From Adhaeribacter radiodurans (GTDB lineage Bacteria > Bacteroidota > Bacteroidia > Cytophagales > Hymenobacteraceae), in contig NZ_CP055153.1 of NCBI RefSeq assembly GCF_014075995.1, positions 5,828,001-5,892,000 on the forward strand: 64,000 bases of DNA, read 5' to 3'. A program made the translations under genes and the position numbers. A model generated the notes under the pieces. The model was not told where the DNA came from. It did no database searches and saw only the letters and a list, made by a program, of their open reading frames with translations. Of the stretch, positions 54,594 to 63,981 are shown piece by piece. The stretch's first letter is position 1. Every line of letters begins with the position of its first letter.

Positions 54594-54734
54594 TATTCCA
54601 GCAGCCAGATGTTGCACTAGTTTATTTATTAAGTTGTAACTTATATAACGTACTAAGTACGTGTAAAAATTGTAGTGCGGATTGTTACACAAGAAAAGTA
54701 CCAGACTTTTTGTTAAATAAAAATATTACTATTT

Positions 54735-55391
54735 TTAAATCTTTGACCCAAAAGATAAATCACCGGCATCGCCTAACCCGGGTACAATGTAAGAACGGTC
54801 ATTCAGATGGTCGTCTAAGGCACCCAACCAGAGCCTGGCATGAGGAAGTTGCTGCCGGATATGATTTACTCCTTCGGGGCTGGCGATGGCGGCCGCAATA
54901 TGTACCTGGCTAGGTGTACCAAACCGCAACATAGCCTTATAGGTAAGCGCCAGCGACGTGCCCGTTGCCAGCATGGGATCTACGAGCAGTAAAACGCGCC
55001 CCTCCAGCGAAGGCGCAACTAAATACTCCACGTTTACGGCTATTTCGGAAGTAGCTTCAATCCGGTAAGCGGCTACAAATGCACTCGGCGATTTATCAAA
55101 ATAATTTAAAAACCCTTGGTGAAAAGGCAATCCGGCCCGCAATACTGTAGCTAAAATGGGGTAATCAACCAGTAATTGTTGTTCGCAGATAGCCAGTGGG
55201 GTTTGAATTTGTTGCGGAGCGTAAGTTAATTGGGTTGAAATTTTATAAGCCATTATCTCTCCTAGCCGTTCCAGATTACGCCGGAACCGCATACTATCTT
55301 GCTGCACCTCCACATTACGCAGTTCAGAAATAAATTGACTGGCCACTGATGGCTCTTGAGTAAGAATATTAACAGAATCTGAAGGCATCAT
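54735..55391 (-). CDS. upp: Uracil phosphoribosyltransferase
   Basis: The 218-residue protein recycles uracil to UMP with PRPP. The PRPP loop reads LLLVDPMLATGTSLALTYKAM, and the uracil-specific C-terminal part contains ASPEGVNHIRQQLPHARLWLGALDDHLNDRSYIVPGLGDAGDLSFGS, the usual GD-G flap. Upp is preceded by helices with the conserved ELRNVEVQQDSMRFRRNLERLGEIMAY. Two tandem ATGs (55391 and 55388) can start it; the frame continues upstream only to a TTG. It is transcribed alone. Confidence 0.95.
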   Translation of the reverse strand: MMPSDSVNILTQEPSVASQFISELRNVEVQQDSMRFRRNLERLGEIMAYKISTQLTYAPQQIQTPLAICEQQLLVDYPILATVLRAGLPFHQGFLNYFDKSPSAFVAAYRIEATSEIAVNVEYLVAPSLEGRVLLLVDPMLATGTSLALTYKAMLRFGTPSQVHIAAAIASPEGVNHIRQQLPHARLWLGALDDHLNDRSYIVPGLGDAGDLSFGSKI

Positions 55392-55625
55392 ATATAATAA
55401 GTCTTGATATAAAAAGAAATGTGCAGAAATTGCGCTACCCAAATTTAATTGGCTTAAAGAATGGTACGCTAATTTATACCGGAATGAATTAAACTATGCG
55501 TTCTATTTTATAGTATATCCTTATTTTAATATTGTAGATTTTACTTTATGCCGAGCATAAAAACAGAAGGCAGAAAAGTAAATTTTGGATTGTAAAACTT
55601 TGGTTGTTACCTTTTTTCCTTCTCT

Positions 55626-57302
55626 ATGAGATTACTAGTTACATTATTTTTCTTATTATTTTCTGTTTCAGCAGCATTTGCTCAAAGCACTTATGTACCA
55701 CTCGACACCGATACGTATCATAAAATAGAACGTTTTCAGATTAAATTCAGCAAGCAGGCTCCTAACCTGCATACAGGTATTAAACCATACTTCCGGAAAG
55801 AAGTTGCCGACCTGGCACAGGCAGCTTTCCGGCGAAGCGACTCTCTCTCCCGCTCTGACCAATTTAATGCTACTTATTTACTTAATGATAACTGGAATTA
55901 TACCGACCGGGTAAACCAAACTAACTTCGGTAAACCGTTTTTGCGTTATTTTTTCCGGCAGCCCGCCGACTTATATTCCGTAGACATACCCGATTTTACT
56001 TTACGCATTAACCCAGTTATTCATTTTGAAGGAGGCTTGGACTCGGATGTAGAAGGCTTGCGCTACGTTAATACCCGCGGCATTCAGTTAGAAGGCCAAC
56101 TCGACGATAAATTAAGTTTTTACACATTTGTAACCGATAACCAGGCCCGGTTTCCGGAATACGTAAATGACCGGATTGTGCGGGATACCATTTTACCACA
56201 CGAAGGCTATTTCAAACCTTTTAAATCAGTCGGTTACGATAAAACTGCAGGTTATGATTTTACTACCGCCAGGGGTTACCTTAATTACGCCGCTTCTAAA
56301 CACGTAAGTGTACAACTGGGCCACGACAAAAATTTTATTGGTAATGGCTACCGCTCCCTGGTACTTTCAGATTATGCACCCGCTTATTTTTTCTTAAAAT
56401 TTAACGTGAACGTCTGGAAGTTACAGTATACTAATTTGTTCACCGAAATGAATGCTGATTACGATTTTAGGGATCAATTGCTACCCAAGAAATACTTCGC
56501 TTACCACCACCTCGGTATTAATTTTACGCCCAATATTAACGTGGGTGTTTTTGAATCGGTCGTTTACGCCCGCGACAAAGGTCATTTTGAGTTAGAATAC
56601 CTGAATCCTATTATTTTTTACCGGAGTATAGAACTTATGCTGGGCAGTAACGACAATGCCCTGTTAGGCTTCGATTTTAAAGCTAATTTGTTGCAAACGG
56701 CTCAGGTATACGGCCAGTTAATGCTCGATGAATTTTCGCTAACGAACGTGCGGGCCAGGAACGGCTGGTGGGGTAACAAGCAAGCTTTTCAATTAGGTGC
56801 CAAATACCTGGATGTGGCTGGAGTAGATAATCTGGATGCCCAAGCCGAATTTAATTTTATTCGCCCCTATACGTATCAGCACGAAAATAAATTTACTAAT
56901 TACCAACATTATCAACAACCCCTCGCCCACCCGATGGGCGCTAACCTGTACGAATGGATTGGCATTGTACGCTACCAGCCTGTAGGACGTTTAAACTTAA
57001 CCGCTAAAGCTATTTACACCCACTACGGAGCTGATACCGATACCATAAATTATGGGAATAACGTGTTACTATCCTACAACTCCCGGGCGCAGGAATACAA
57101 TAATAAAGTTGGGCAGGGAATTACTACCAATCAATTGCACATAGACTTAACGGCTTCGTGGCAATTACGGCACAACATGTTTCTGGATATAAAACAAATC
57201 TTCCGGAAAGTAGATAGTCAACTGGCTATACGCTCTACCAATACGGCTTATACTACTGTGGCTTTCCGCTGGAATATTCCCCAACGATTGCATGAGTTTT
57301 AA
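55626..57302 (+). CDS. Wzi/RemB-like outer-membrane beta-barrel
   Basis: The 558-residue protein has a signal peptide (LLVTLFFLLFSVSAAFA), a short helical N-terminal domain and a long beta-barrel ending in Phe. The family pattern resembles Wzi capsule-assembly proteins and gliding motility protein RemB of flavobacteria: DFTLRINPVIHFEGGLD, NTRGIQLEGQLDDKLSFYTFVTDNQARFPEYV, VSVQLGHDKNFIGNGYRSLVLSDYAPAYFFLKF and KGHFELEYLNPIIFYRSIEL. Such barrels hold or export surface polysaccharide. No capsule genes are next to it, so the partner is unknown. Confidence 0.72.
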   Translation: MRLLVTLFFLLFSVSAAFAQSTYVPLDTDTYHKIERFQIKFSKQAPNLHTGIKPYFRKEVADLAQAAFRRSDSLSRSDQFNATYLLNDNWNYTDRVNQTNFGKPFLRYFFRQPADLYSVDIPDFTLRINPVIHFEGGLDSDVEGLRYVNTRGIQLEGQLDDKLSFYTFVTDNQARFPEYVNDRIVRDTILPHEGYFKPFKSVGYDKTAGYDFTTARGYLNYAASKHVSVQLGHDKNFIGNGYRSLVLSDYAPAYFFLKFNVNVWKLQYTNLFTEMNADYDFRDQLLPKKYFAYHHLGINFTPNINVGVFESVVYARDKGHFELEYLNPIIFYRSIELMLGSNDNALLGFDFKANLLQTAQVYGQLMLDEFSLTNVRARNGWWGNKQAFQLGAKYLDVAGVDNLDAQAEFNFIRPYTYQHENKFTNYQHYQQPLAHPMGANLYEWIGIVRYQPVGRLNLTAKAIYTHYGADTDTINYGNNVLLSYNSRAQEYNNKVGQGITTNQLHIDLTASWQLRHNMFLDIKQIFRKVDSQLAIRSTNTAYTTVAFRWNIPQRLHEF

Positions 57303-57534
57303 TCTGGTTTTTAGCCCGCAGTCCATTGACGATAGCCATAGCCGTATTTATTTGATTATTAATCAATTTTAGTTTATCAATTCGTCATCTTTAAATCAAC
57401 TTACCATTAGGATTAACTAAAGTACACTTTTTTGATATTACCGCTATATGCTCTGATAAGCCATATAATTGTCCGTTCAGAAAATAATTACACTTAGTTT
57501 AAGTCTTAGCGTTCTAAAACACTATGGTCTGTCA

Positions 57535-57566
57535 TCTGTGAACCATCTACTATTGACTATGGACTA
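57535..57566. repeat. GACTATGGACTA repeat copy upstream of the ABC exporter
   Basis: GACTATGGACTA (57555-57566) lies in a short block of degenerate 7-base units (CTGTGAACC, ACTATTGACTATGGACTA), related to the copies at about 13.38 kb and 62.5 kb. Part of it forms the -33 region of the following promoter. Confidence 0.55.
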
Positions 57567-57581
57567 ATTATATTACCTTTG
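57553..57581 (+). promoter_or_regulatory. Promoter of the MsbA-like exporter, nearly leaderless
   Basis: TTG (57553-57555), 18 bases, then TACCTTTG (57574-57581) fit the Bacteroidota -33/-7 arrangement. The ATG begins at 57587, only five bases after the -7 box. The transcript therefore would have almost no 5' leader. Confidence 0.65.
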
Positions 57582-57586
57582 CCGGC

Positions 57587-59434
57587 ATGAAAACCTATTG
57601 GCGAATTCTGCAGTTTGCCCGACCATTTAGTGGGTTTGTACCGCAGTATTTTATATTTACTTTTCTCGGAATCGTTTTTGGCTTATTTAACTTTGCCTTA
57701 CTTATACCTCTGCTCGAAGTTCTTTTTGGAACCGTAGATACTTCAAAAGCTCAAGTTATTCTTCAAAAACCGGAGTTTTCCATCAGTCTTGATTTCGCTA
57801 AAGAATATTTTAATTACTATTTCGGGAAGATAATTCAGGAGGGTGGAAAAAGCGGAGCTCTTCAATTTGTTTGTATTTTAATTCTGGTATCAAACTTACT
57901 CGCCAATTTATTCCGATACCTGAGTTTGCGCTTAGATGGAGCTATCCGGGCCAAAGTAGTGCGCAACTTACGTTTAACCGTTTACGAACGCCTTACGCAA
58001 TTGCAATTGGGCTTTTTCTCCAACGAACGCCGGGGCGATATAATGACCCGCCTGACTACCGACGTGCAGGAAATTGAAAATTCCGTTATCAGTACTTTAA
58101 ACGTAGTATCACGTGAACCGCTTACTATTGTGGGTTTATTTGCCATGCTATTCACCATGTCGGTTAAACTTACCTTATTTACGGTATTGGTAATGCCGGT
58201 TTCAGGATACATTATTTCAGCTATTTCTAAAAAATTAAAACAACGAGCTGTAGAAGGGCACGAGTCTTTGGGTACTATTCTGAGTATAATCGATGAAACC
58301 TTAGGCGGTATGCGTGTGATTAAAGCCTTTAACGCCCAGGAATATGTTATTGATAAGTTCAGTCAACATAATAACCGGTACGCCCGCATAATTACGTCCA
58401 TTACCAATAAACGCAGCTTAGCTTCTCCTATTTCAGAATTTATGGGGGTAGCCGCCGTAGCGGGCATTTTGTTTTACGGTGGTACGCTGGTTCTCAATCA
58501 ACAATCCGATTTATCGGCGAGTGAGTTTATTACCTACATTGTGCTTTTCTCGCAGGTACTGGTGCCCGCCAAATCTATTTCCACGGCTTTCAGCAACATT
58601 CAGCGCGGTTTAGTTTCGGGCGATAAGATATTGGCCATTATTGATACCCAGCCGCAAATCAGAGATTTACCTACCGCTAAAACATTACCCACTTTCAGTG
58701 ATTCGATTACTTTTCACGATGTTTCTTTTGCTTACGGCACCGAACCGATATTGCAGCATATTGACCTTACTATTCCGAAAGGGAAAACCATTGCTTTGGT
58801 AGGTCCTTCGGGAGGCGGCAAATCTACGTTGGCTGATTTACTACCGCGCTTTTACGACCCCGCCTCCGGAGTTATTACTATTGATGGCGTAGATATTAAA
58901 ACTTGTACCCTGCACTCCCTACGCGACCAAATGGGCGTAGTTACCCAGGAATCTATCTTGTTTAACGACACCATTTTTAACAACATTGCTTTTAATAAAA
59001 CGGGTGCTACCGAAGCCGAAGTAATTGCCGCCGCTAAAATTGCCAATGCCCACGACTTTATTTTACAAACCCCTGACGGATACCAGACAATCATTGGGGA
59101 TAGAGGCGGTAAATTATCGGGTGGACAGCGGCAACGGATTAGTATTGCCCGGGCAATTTTAAAGAATCCGCCTATTTTAATTATGGACGAAGCTACTTCG
59201 GCCTTGGATACTGAGTCGGAGAAACTGGTACAAGAAGCTTTAATTAACCTGATGAAAAACAGGACTTCGCTGGTAATTGCGCACCGGCTGAGTACTATTC
59301 AGCACGCCGATGAGATTATTGTGCTGCAAAAAGGTAAAATCCGGGAGCGCGGCACGCACGAAGAATTGTTACGCGAAAATGGTTTATACGCCCGGCTCAA
59401 TCAAATGCAAATTACCAACAGCGTAATTTCTTAA
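57587..59434 (+). CDS. MsbA-like lipid/multidrug ABC exporter
   Basis: The 615-residue half-transporter has six transmembrane spans (about 15-340) and one ATPase domain (about 370-615). Key motifs are Walker A GPSGGGKST (from Gly406), the signature LSGGQRQR (about 510), Walker B ILIMDEA and the switch His in LVIAHRL. Homodimers of this type flip lipid A-core (MsbA) or export drugs. Lipid A-related genes elsewhere in the window (gmhA, LpxR- and PagL-like) make an MsbA role plausible, but the sequence alone cannot exclude drug export. The likely promoter leaves almost no leader. Confidence 0.85.
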   Translation: MKTYWRILQFARPFSGFVPQYFIFTFLGIVFGLFNFALLIPLLEVLFGTVDTSKAQVILQKPEFSISLDFAKEYFNYYFGKIIQEGGKSGALQFVCILILVSNLLANLFRYLSLRLDGAIRAKVVRNLRLTVYERLTQLQLGFFSNERRGDIMTRLTTDVQEIENSVISTLNVVSREPLTIVGLFAMLFTMSVKLTLFTVLVMPVSGYIISAISKKLKQRAVEGHESLGTILSIIDETLGGMRVIKAFNAQEYVIDKFSQHNNRYARIITSITNKRSLASPISEFMGVAAVAGILFYGGTLVLNQQSDLSASEFITYIVLFSQVLVPAKSISTAFSNIQRGLVSGDKILAIIDTQPQIRDLPTAKTLPTFSDSITFHDVSFAYGTEPILQHIDLTIPKGKTIALVGPSGGGKSTLADLLPRFYDPASGVITIDGVDIKTCTLHSLRDQMGVVTQESILFNDTIFNNIAFNKTGATEAEVIAAAKIANAHDFILQTPDGYQTIIGDRGGKLSGGQRQRISIARAILKNPPILIMDEATSALDTESEKLVQEALINLMKNRTSLVIAHRLSTIQHADEIIVLQKGKIRERGTHEELLRENGLYARLNQMQITNSVIS

Positions 59435-59628
59435 AGTACAAATCAGCGTTTTAAAACTTATTATCTTTATTTTTCCAACCCTATTTAGTTTTGTCTTTTT
59501 TCTTGATTAACAGTCACCTATAAATACTTACATCAGGATAAAATTATAATCCTTAAATAAATAACTATTACCCGAAGCAAAGCATTTACGTATTATAACT
59601 AAAGCATCACTCATAAAGAAAAATCCTT

Positions 59629-60054
59629 ATGGAAGCGATAAAGAAATTTGTAAACGTACTTGTAATTATATACCTAATAGCTGCCACCCTGATTTATCTG
59701 GATGTATTGAAAGTAGGCCAGGATGCTAACCCTAACTTTAATACTACTTTTTATATTGTAGGCGGAGTTATTTTGCTACTCGAACTCCTCGTAGAAAATC
59801 TGTATATTGCCACCCTGAAACGCGATCAGGTTCATACGCAACACAAAATAAACGAACTAAAAGCTTTACTCTACGACCAGAAACAAGAGATGCTACAGTA
59901 TAAAAGCAGCCGAACTACCGATAGCAGTACTGGTGCGGCCCCTTTGAATTCGTCTACTCCTGTTTACGATCGCAATACAATAATTGTAAAACCTGGTTTT
60001 TCAACAGGTCAGGACCCCAACCGGTCATCGCCTAAAAACTCTGACCCTATTTAA
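59629..60054 (+). CDS. Small membrane protein with coiled coil, unknown function
   Basis: The 141-residue protein has two N-terminal transmembrane spans ([20 protein letters not shown] at about 8-27 and [22 protein letters not shown] at about 39-60). They are followed by a coiled-coil segment ([29 protein letters not shown], about 64-92) and a disordered Ser/Thr/Pro-rich tail. I recognise no family. It ends four bases before gmhA starts, so the two are co-transcribed and probably act together in envelope biogenesis. Confidence 0.6.
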   Translation: MEAIKKFVNVLVIIYLIAATLIYLDVLKVGQDANPNFNTTFYIVGGVILLLELLVENLYIATLKRDQVHTQHKINELKALLYDQKQEMLQYKSSRTTDSSTGAAPLNSSTPVYDRNTIIVKPGFSTGQDPNRSSPKNSDPI

Positions 60055-60058
60055 TTGC

Positions 60059-60646
60059 ATGTCTACTTTTTCTAATACTATTCTGGCCGAATTAAAAGAG
60101 GCCCAAAATTTACTAAATTCTTTTATCGCCCAGCCGGAAACAACGGCACGCATTGAGGCTGCGGCTCAGCTCATGAGCCACGCCATTAAAAACAAAGGCA
60201 AAATTTTATCTTGCGGCAACGGAGGTTCTATGTGCGATGCGATGCACTTTGCCGAAGAATTGTCTGGCCGTTACCGCCACGACCGGCAGGCTTTGCCCGC
60301 TATTTCCATTTCTGATTCTAGCCACCTGAGCTGCGTAAGTAATGATTACGGTTACGATTCTGTTTTTTCGCGCTACCTCGAAGCCTTAGGAAATCCCGGA
60401 GATGTTTTACTGGCTATTAGTACCAGCGGCAATTCCGGTAACGTTTTAAAAGCTGCCGAAACTGCCCGCGAAAAAGGTTTAAAAGTAGTTAGCCTTACGG
60501 GTAAAGATGGTGGTAAACTCGCCTCCCTGAGCGACGTGGAAATCAGGGTTCCTCATTTTAGCTACGCCGATCGCATTCAGGAAATTCACATTAAAGTTAT
60601 TCATATTCTGATTTTACTAATCGAGCAAAGTGTAGTAGGCAAATAA
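60059..60646 (+). CDS. gmhA: Phosphoheptose isomerase (D-sedoheptulose 7-phosphate isomerase)
   Basis: The 195-residue SIS-domain enzyme starts the ADP-heptose pathway for lipopolysaccharide core by turning sedoheptulose 7-phosphate into glycero-manno-heptose 7-phosphate. The signature [30 protein letters not shown] is nearly identical to E. coli GmhA, followed by [15 protein letters not shown] and the metal-binding His near HIKVIHILI. Sedoheptulose 7-phosphate is also a possible EboD substrate. It is the second gene of a two-gene unit. Confidence 0.95.
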   Translation: MSTFSNTILAELKEAQNLLNSFIAQPETTARIEAAAQLMSHAIKNKGKILSCGNGGSMCDAMHFAEELSGRYRHDRQALPAISISDSSHLSCVSNDYGYDSVFSRYLEALGNPGDVLLAISTSGNSGNVLKAAETAREKGLKVVSLTGKDGGKLASLSDVEIRVPHFSYADRIQEIHIKVIHILILLIEQSVVGK

Positions 60647-60922
60647 GCTTTGTAACCATATTGCAAATTTTAGATTTATTACCAAACAAGCTGCGGTGGC
60701 ACATATTTATCTTTTGGCACAGGCTCCGCAATAAGCTTGTGCTTTTGCTTTTTAAAGTATCCAAGTGGTAAAGGCTGTGGATAGATTTAAGTAAAACTTA
60801 GCTTTAATTATATCTGATTAAATACTTTCCCGGAAATTAAATTTCTGGAATTTATTTACCTTATTTCCTGTTCCGCTTCCAATCATACCTAATTCCCTAT
60901 ATTCTAACTTATACGCGATTTC

Positions 60923-62461
60923 ATGCTCGTAAAAACATTTGGTAGCGCTGTGCAAGGCGTAAATGCCTACACCATTACCATGGAAGTAAATGTTACTCCC
61001 GGCACCAAGTATTATATGGTTGGCTTACCCGATAATGCGATTAAAGAAAGTGAGCAACGCATTGAATCCGCGCTGAAGTACAATGGCTACCGCATGCCCC
61101 GTCAGAAAGTGGTTATTAATATGGCTCCGGCGGGTATTCGAAAAGAAGGTTCCGCTTACGACTTACCTATTGCTTTAGGTATACTGGCCGCCTCCGACCA
61201 AATGCGCGGCGAACGTTTAGGTGAGTATGTTATTATGGGTGAGCTATCGCTCGACGGCACTTTAGGTCCGGTAAAAGGAGTGCTGCCTATTGCCATTCAG
61301 GCTCGCAAAGAAGGTTTTAAAGGATTTGTATTGCCCGTACAAAATGCCCGCGAAGCAGCAATAGTAAATAATTTAGACATTATTGGGGTTGAAAATATAA
61401 AACAAGCCATTGATTTTTTTGATGGCAAAATAGATATTACGCCCTTAGTAATAGATACCCGCGATATTTTTCAATCTACGGTTAACCAATACGAAGCCGA
61501 TTTTGCGCACGTACAAGGCCAGGAAAATATTAAGCGAGCCCTGGAAATTGCGGCCGCCGGTGGTCATAACGCCATCATGATCGGACCTCCAGGCGCTGGT
61601 AAAACCATGTTAGCAAAACGCTTGCCTTCTATTTTACCTCCACTTACCATGCACGAGGCTTTGGAAACCACTAAAATTCATTCGGTGGCCGGTAAGCTTG
61701 GCGAATCAGCTTCTTTGCTTTCCACGCGGCCTTTTCGGGCACCGCACCATACTATTTCAGATGTTGCCTTAGTAGGTGGCGGCGGGGTACCGCAACCCGG
61801 CGAAATTTCTTTATCGCACAACGGGGTTCTTTTTATGGATGAATTGCCGGAATTTAAACGCACGGTACTGGAAGTAATGCGTCAGCCGCTTGAAGAAAGA
61901 AGAGTATCTATTTCCCGGGCTAAAATGACCATTGATTTTCCGGCTAACTTTATGCTCATCGCCAGCATGAATCCGTGTCCGTGTGGTTACTACAATCATC
62001 CGGATAAAGATTGCGTGTGTGGTCCAGGGGTGGTGCAGCGTTATTTAAATAAAGTGAGCGGGCCTTTGCTGGACCGGATTGATTTGCACGTAGAAGTAAC
62101 GCCGGTAACCTTCGACCAAATGACAGAATCGCGCAAAGCTGAAAGCAGCGAAGCCATTCGGGAGCGGGTAATAAAAGCGCGTAAAATTCAGGAAGAACGC
62201 TTTAAAGAATTTCCGAATATTCACTCCAATGCCATGATGCCTTCGCAAATGGTGAAAGAAGTTTGTGAGATAAACGCGGGCGGCAAAGCTTTACTTAAAA
62301 CCGCTATGGAACGCTTAGGTTTATCGGCGCGCGCTTACGACCGTATTTTAAAAGTAAGCCGTACTATTGCTGATTTAGCTGATTCTCCAGATATCCGTAT
62401 AGAACATTTAGCTGAAGCCATCCAGTACCGGAGCCTCGACCGCGAAGGTTGGGCTGGATAG
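60923..62461 (+). CDS. comM: YifB/ComM-family Mg-chelatase-like AAA ATPase
   Basis: The 512-residue protein has an N-terminal ChlI/Lon-type fold (about 1-190: MLVKTFGSAVQGVNAYTITMEV), the AAA ATPase (about 205-420: Walker A GPPGAGKTM, Walker B VLFMDELPEF) and the zinc-like Cys cluster NPCPCGYYNHPDKDCVCGP. A C-terminal helical lid ends it (RAYDRILKVSRTIADLADS). ComM is a hexameric helicase that promotes branch migration during natural transformation. The role here is inferred from family only; other competence genes are not seen. Confidence 0.93.
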   Translation: MLVKTFGSAVQGVNAYTITMEVNVTPGTKYYMVGLPDNAIKESEQRIESALKYNGYRMPRQKVVINMAPAGIRKEGSAYDLPIALGILAASDQMRGERLGEYVIMGELSLDGTLGPVKGVLPIAIQARKEGFKGFVLPVQNAREAAIVNNLDIIGVENIKQAIDFFDGKIDITPLVIDTRDIFQSTVNQYEADFAHVQGQENIKRALEIAAAGGHNAIMIGPPGAGKTMLAKRLPSILPPLTMHEALETTKIHSVAGKLGESASLLSTRPFRAPHHTISDVALVGGGGVPQPGEISLSHNGVLFMDELPEFKRTVLEVMRQPLEERRVSISRAKMTIDFPANFMLIASMNPCPCGYYNHPDKDCVCGPGVVQRYLNKVSGPLLDRIDLHVEVTPVTFDQMTESRKAESSEAIRERVIKARKIQEERFKEFPNIHSNAMMPSQMVKEVCEINAGGKALLKTAMERLGLSARAYDRILKVSRTIADLADSPDIRIEHLAEAIQYRSLDREGWAG

Positions 62462-62571
62462 TTTATTAGTTCATAGTCCACGGTCCACAGTCGATAGTCG
62501 ATAGACGATAGACTATAAATTTTAATCAATAGTGAGCTGTGGTCTATGGACTATCGACTGTGGACCGTGGA
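62462..62571. repeat. GACTATGG-type inverted repeat block between convergent genes
   Basis: The left half has tandem TAGTC/GATAG units (CACAGTCGATAGTCGATAGA, 62485-62504) and the right half inverted GGACTATCGACTGTGGACC (62548-62566). The two halves are imperfect inverted copies. The last 28 bases lie inside the following minus-strand gene and encode its final residues. Confidence 0.7.
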
Positions 62572-63686
62572 CTGTTTTTCTTCCTCCAAAAGCGAAATCC
62601 TAACCGATATTCAATAACATCGGCTTTAATCAGGTCGTGTAATTTTAAACCGGCAGCCAAGTAAATATTGCGGGTAAGCGGATAGCGGGTCTCCAGCCGC
62701 TGGTAAAACGCAGCATCTGATTTATACGGCCGGTAGGCATACCAGCCCACATACGTGCCAAATCCTAATTTACCAATGGCTAATTCATGACCAAAATTCA
62801 ATGCTACTCTCCGAATATCCGGCGAAGTACCTGGTTCTACCCGCGGATCCCAGTTGCGTCGCGGAATGAGCGAAGGATCATAAAACCCTTCCAAACCAAT
62901 TAGTAGAGTGCTTTTTGGGTTTAACTGCCGCATGGCCGAAAGCGCAACCGACTTAACCGTGTAAGTAATTGTATCAAAATCGTCACGCTGCTTTATACCG
63001 GCACTACCACTAATAGTAAAAGAAAGCTTATTTCCGGGGGGAGGCCATGCTTGTACCAGCGGTTCAAACGAACGTTGGCTATAGTAGTTTAAACCCAGAC
63101 TAAGGGTACCTATATTAATTCCCAAATTAGGCTTGGCATTACCACCGTTTGAATAATGATTAATTCCGGCAGCCAGCAAAAGTGAGAACTTCGGACTAAG
63201 TATTCGTTCGTACTCTGCTCTAAATTGAATAACAGCATTTAAAGGAGCACTAATTACATTATTGGTAGCATTTAACCGCCAGTCGAAGTGATTGCTAAAA
63301 TAGGCCAATCCGGTGCCTACCCGTATACTTATTTGATCCTGAGCCCGATGATAAACATATTTATTCAGGTAAATACTGGCTGCCAGGGACTTCCCTAAAA
63401 TAGGTTTTTGGTAATCGAAAGCAATAAGTGAAATACCAATGCGTGGGTACTTATATAATTGATGCCAAAATTTAGTGCCGGTAGTTTGGTATTGCAGATT
63501 TATCTCGGCTCCAACAGGATTTACTCCTTGTAAGTGCCTTATTTTAGGGCTATGTACCAGCACGGAGCCTTGCAAATAAGATGCACCGATACTAATTGGA
63601 ATCTTCTCCTGAGCAAAAGCCAGTAGGCAGCTAAAACATCCTAATACAATAAACCACAACCTAAGTATTAGGCAGTTTCTGATCAT
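62544..63686 (-). CDS. PagL-like lipid A 3-O-deacylase (acyloxyacyl hydrolase family)
   Basis: The 380-residue protein has a signal peptide (IVLGCFSCLLAFAQ) and an outer-membrane barrel body. The active-site motif is HYSNGG (His177, Ser179), equivalent to HxSNxG of PagL, which removes the 3-O acyl chain of lipid A. The barrel would naturally end at the aromatic RLGFRFW, but ten further residues (NSPRSTVDSP) are encoded almost wholly by the intergenic repeat at 62.5 kb. That tail hides the terminal aromatic residue used for membrane insertion, and may be a recent read-through of the repeat. The protein is longer than PagL because it has two barrel-like halves. Confidence 0.75.
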   Translation of the reverse strand: MIRNCLILRLWFIVLGCFSCLLAFAQEKIPISIGASYLQGSVLVHSPKIRHLQGVNPVGAEINLQYQTTGTKFWHQLYKYPRIGISLIAFDYQKPILGKSLAASIYLNKYVYHRAQDQISIRVGTGLAYFSNHFDWRLNATNNVISAPLNAVIQFRAEYERILSPKFSLLLAAGINHYSNGGNAKPNLGINIGTLSLGLNYYSQRSFEPLVQAWPPPGNKLSFTISGSAGIKQRDDFDTITYTVKSVALSAMRQLNPKSTLLIGLEGFYDPSLIPRRNWDPRVEPGTSPDIRRVALNFGHELAIGKLGFGTYVGWYAYRPYKSDAAFYQRLETRYPLTRNIYLAAGLKLHDLIKADVIEYRLGFRFWRKKNSPRSTVDSP

Positions 63687-63981
63687 TTTTGATTATTGGC
63701 ATAAAATTAGCTTCAAATTAGTAAAAATATCCTTTCTGTTTCTTACGCTTGCTGGTAAAGCAAGTGGTACAAATGTCTATTGTCTCTTAAGTATAAATTA
63801 CTTAAGTGCAAATTAGCTAACTTCCACTTATTCTCAATTTAAATAAAAATAACATTTATTTGGTCTAAAACGCAACATTTTATTTTATGTACGTATACCT
63901 ACCATAATACACAATATAAGTTTAATACAATATTCAATTAAGACTAACACCAATTAACCGATTAACTTAAATTTTATTACT
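63687..63981. other. Upstream region of the last gene
   Basis: The 295-base AT-rich divergent spacer has no gene, strong hairpin or clear promoter box pair. Confidence 0.4.

Noticed and set aside
54594-54692. N-terminal extension of the small membrane protein from a TTG
   Set aside because: The added 33 residues do not look like the rest of the protein, and the ATG at 54593 begins directly before the first span.
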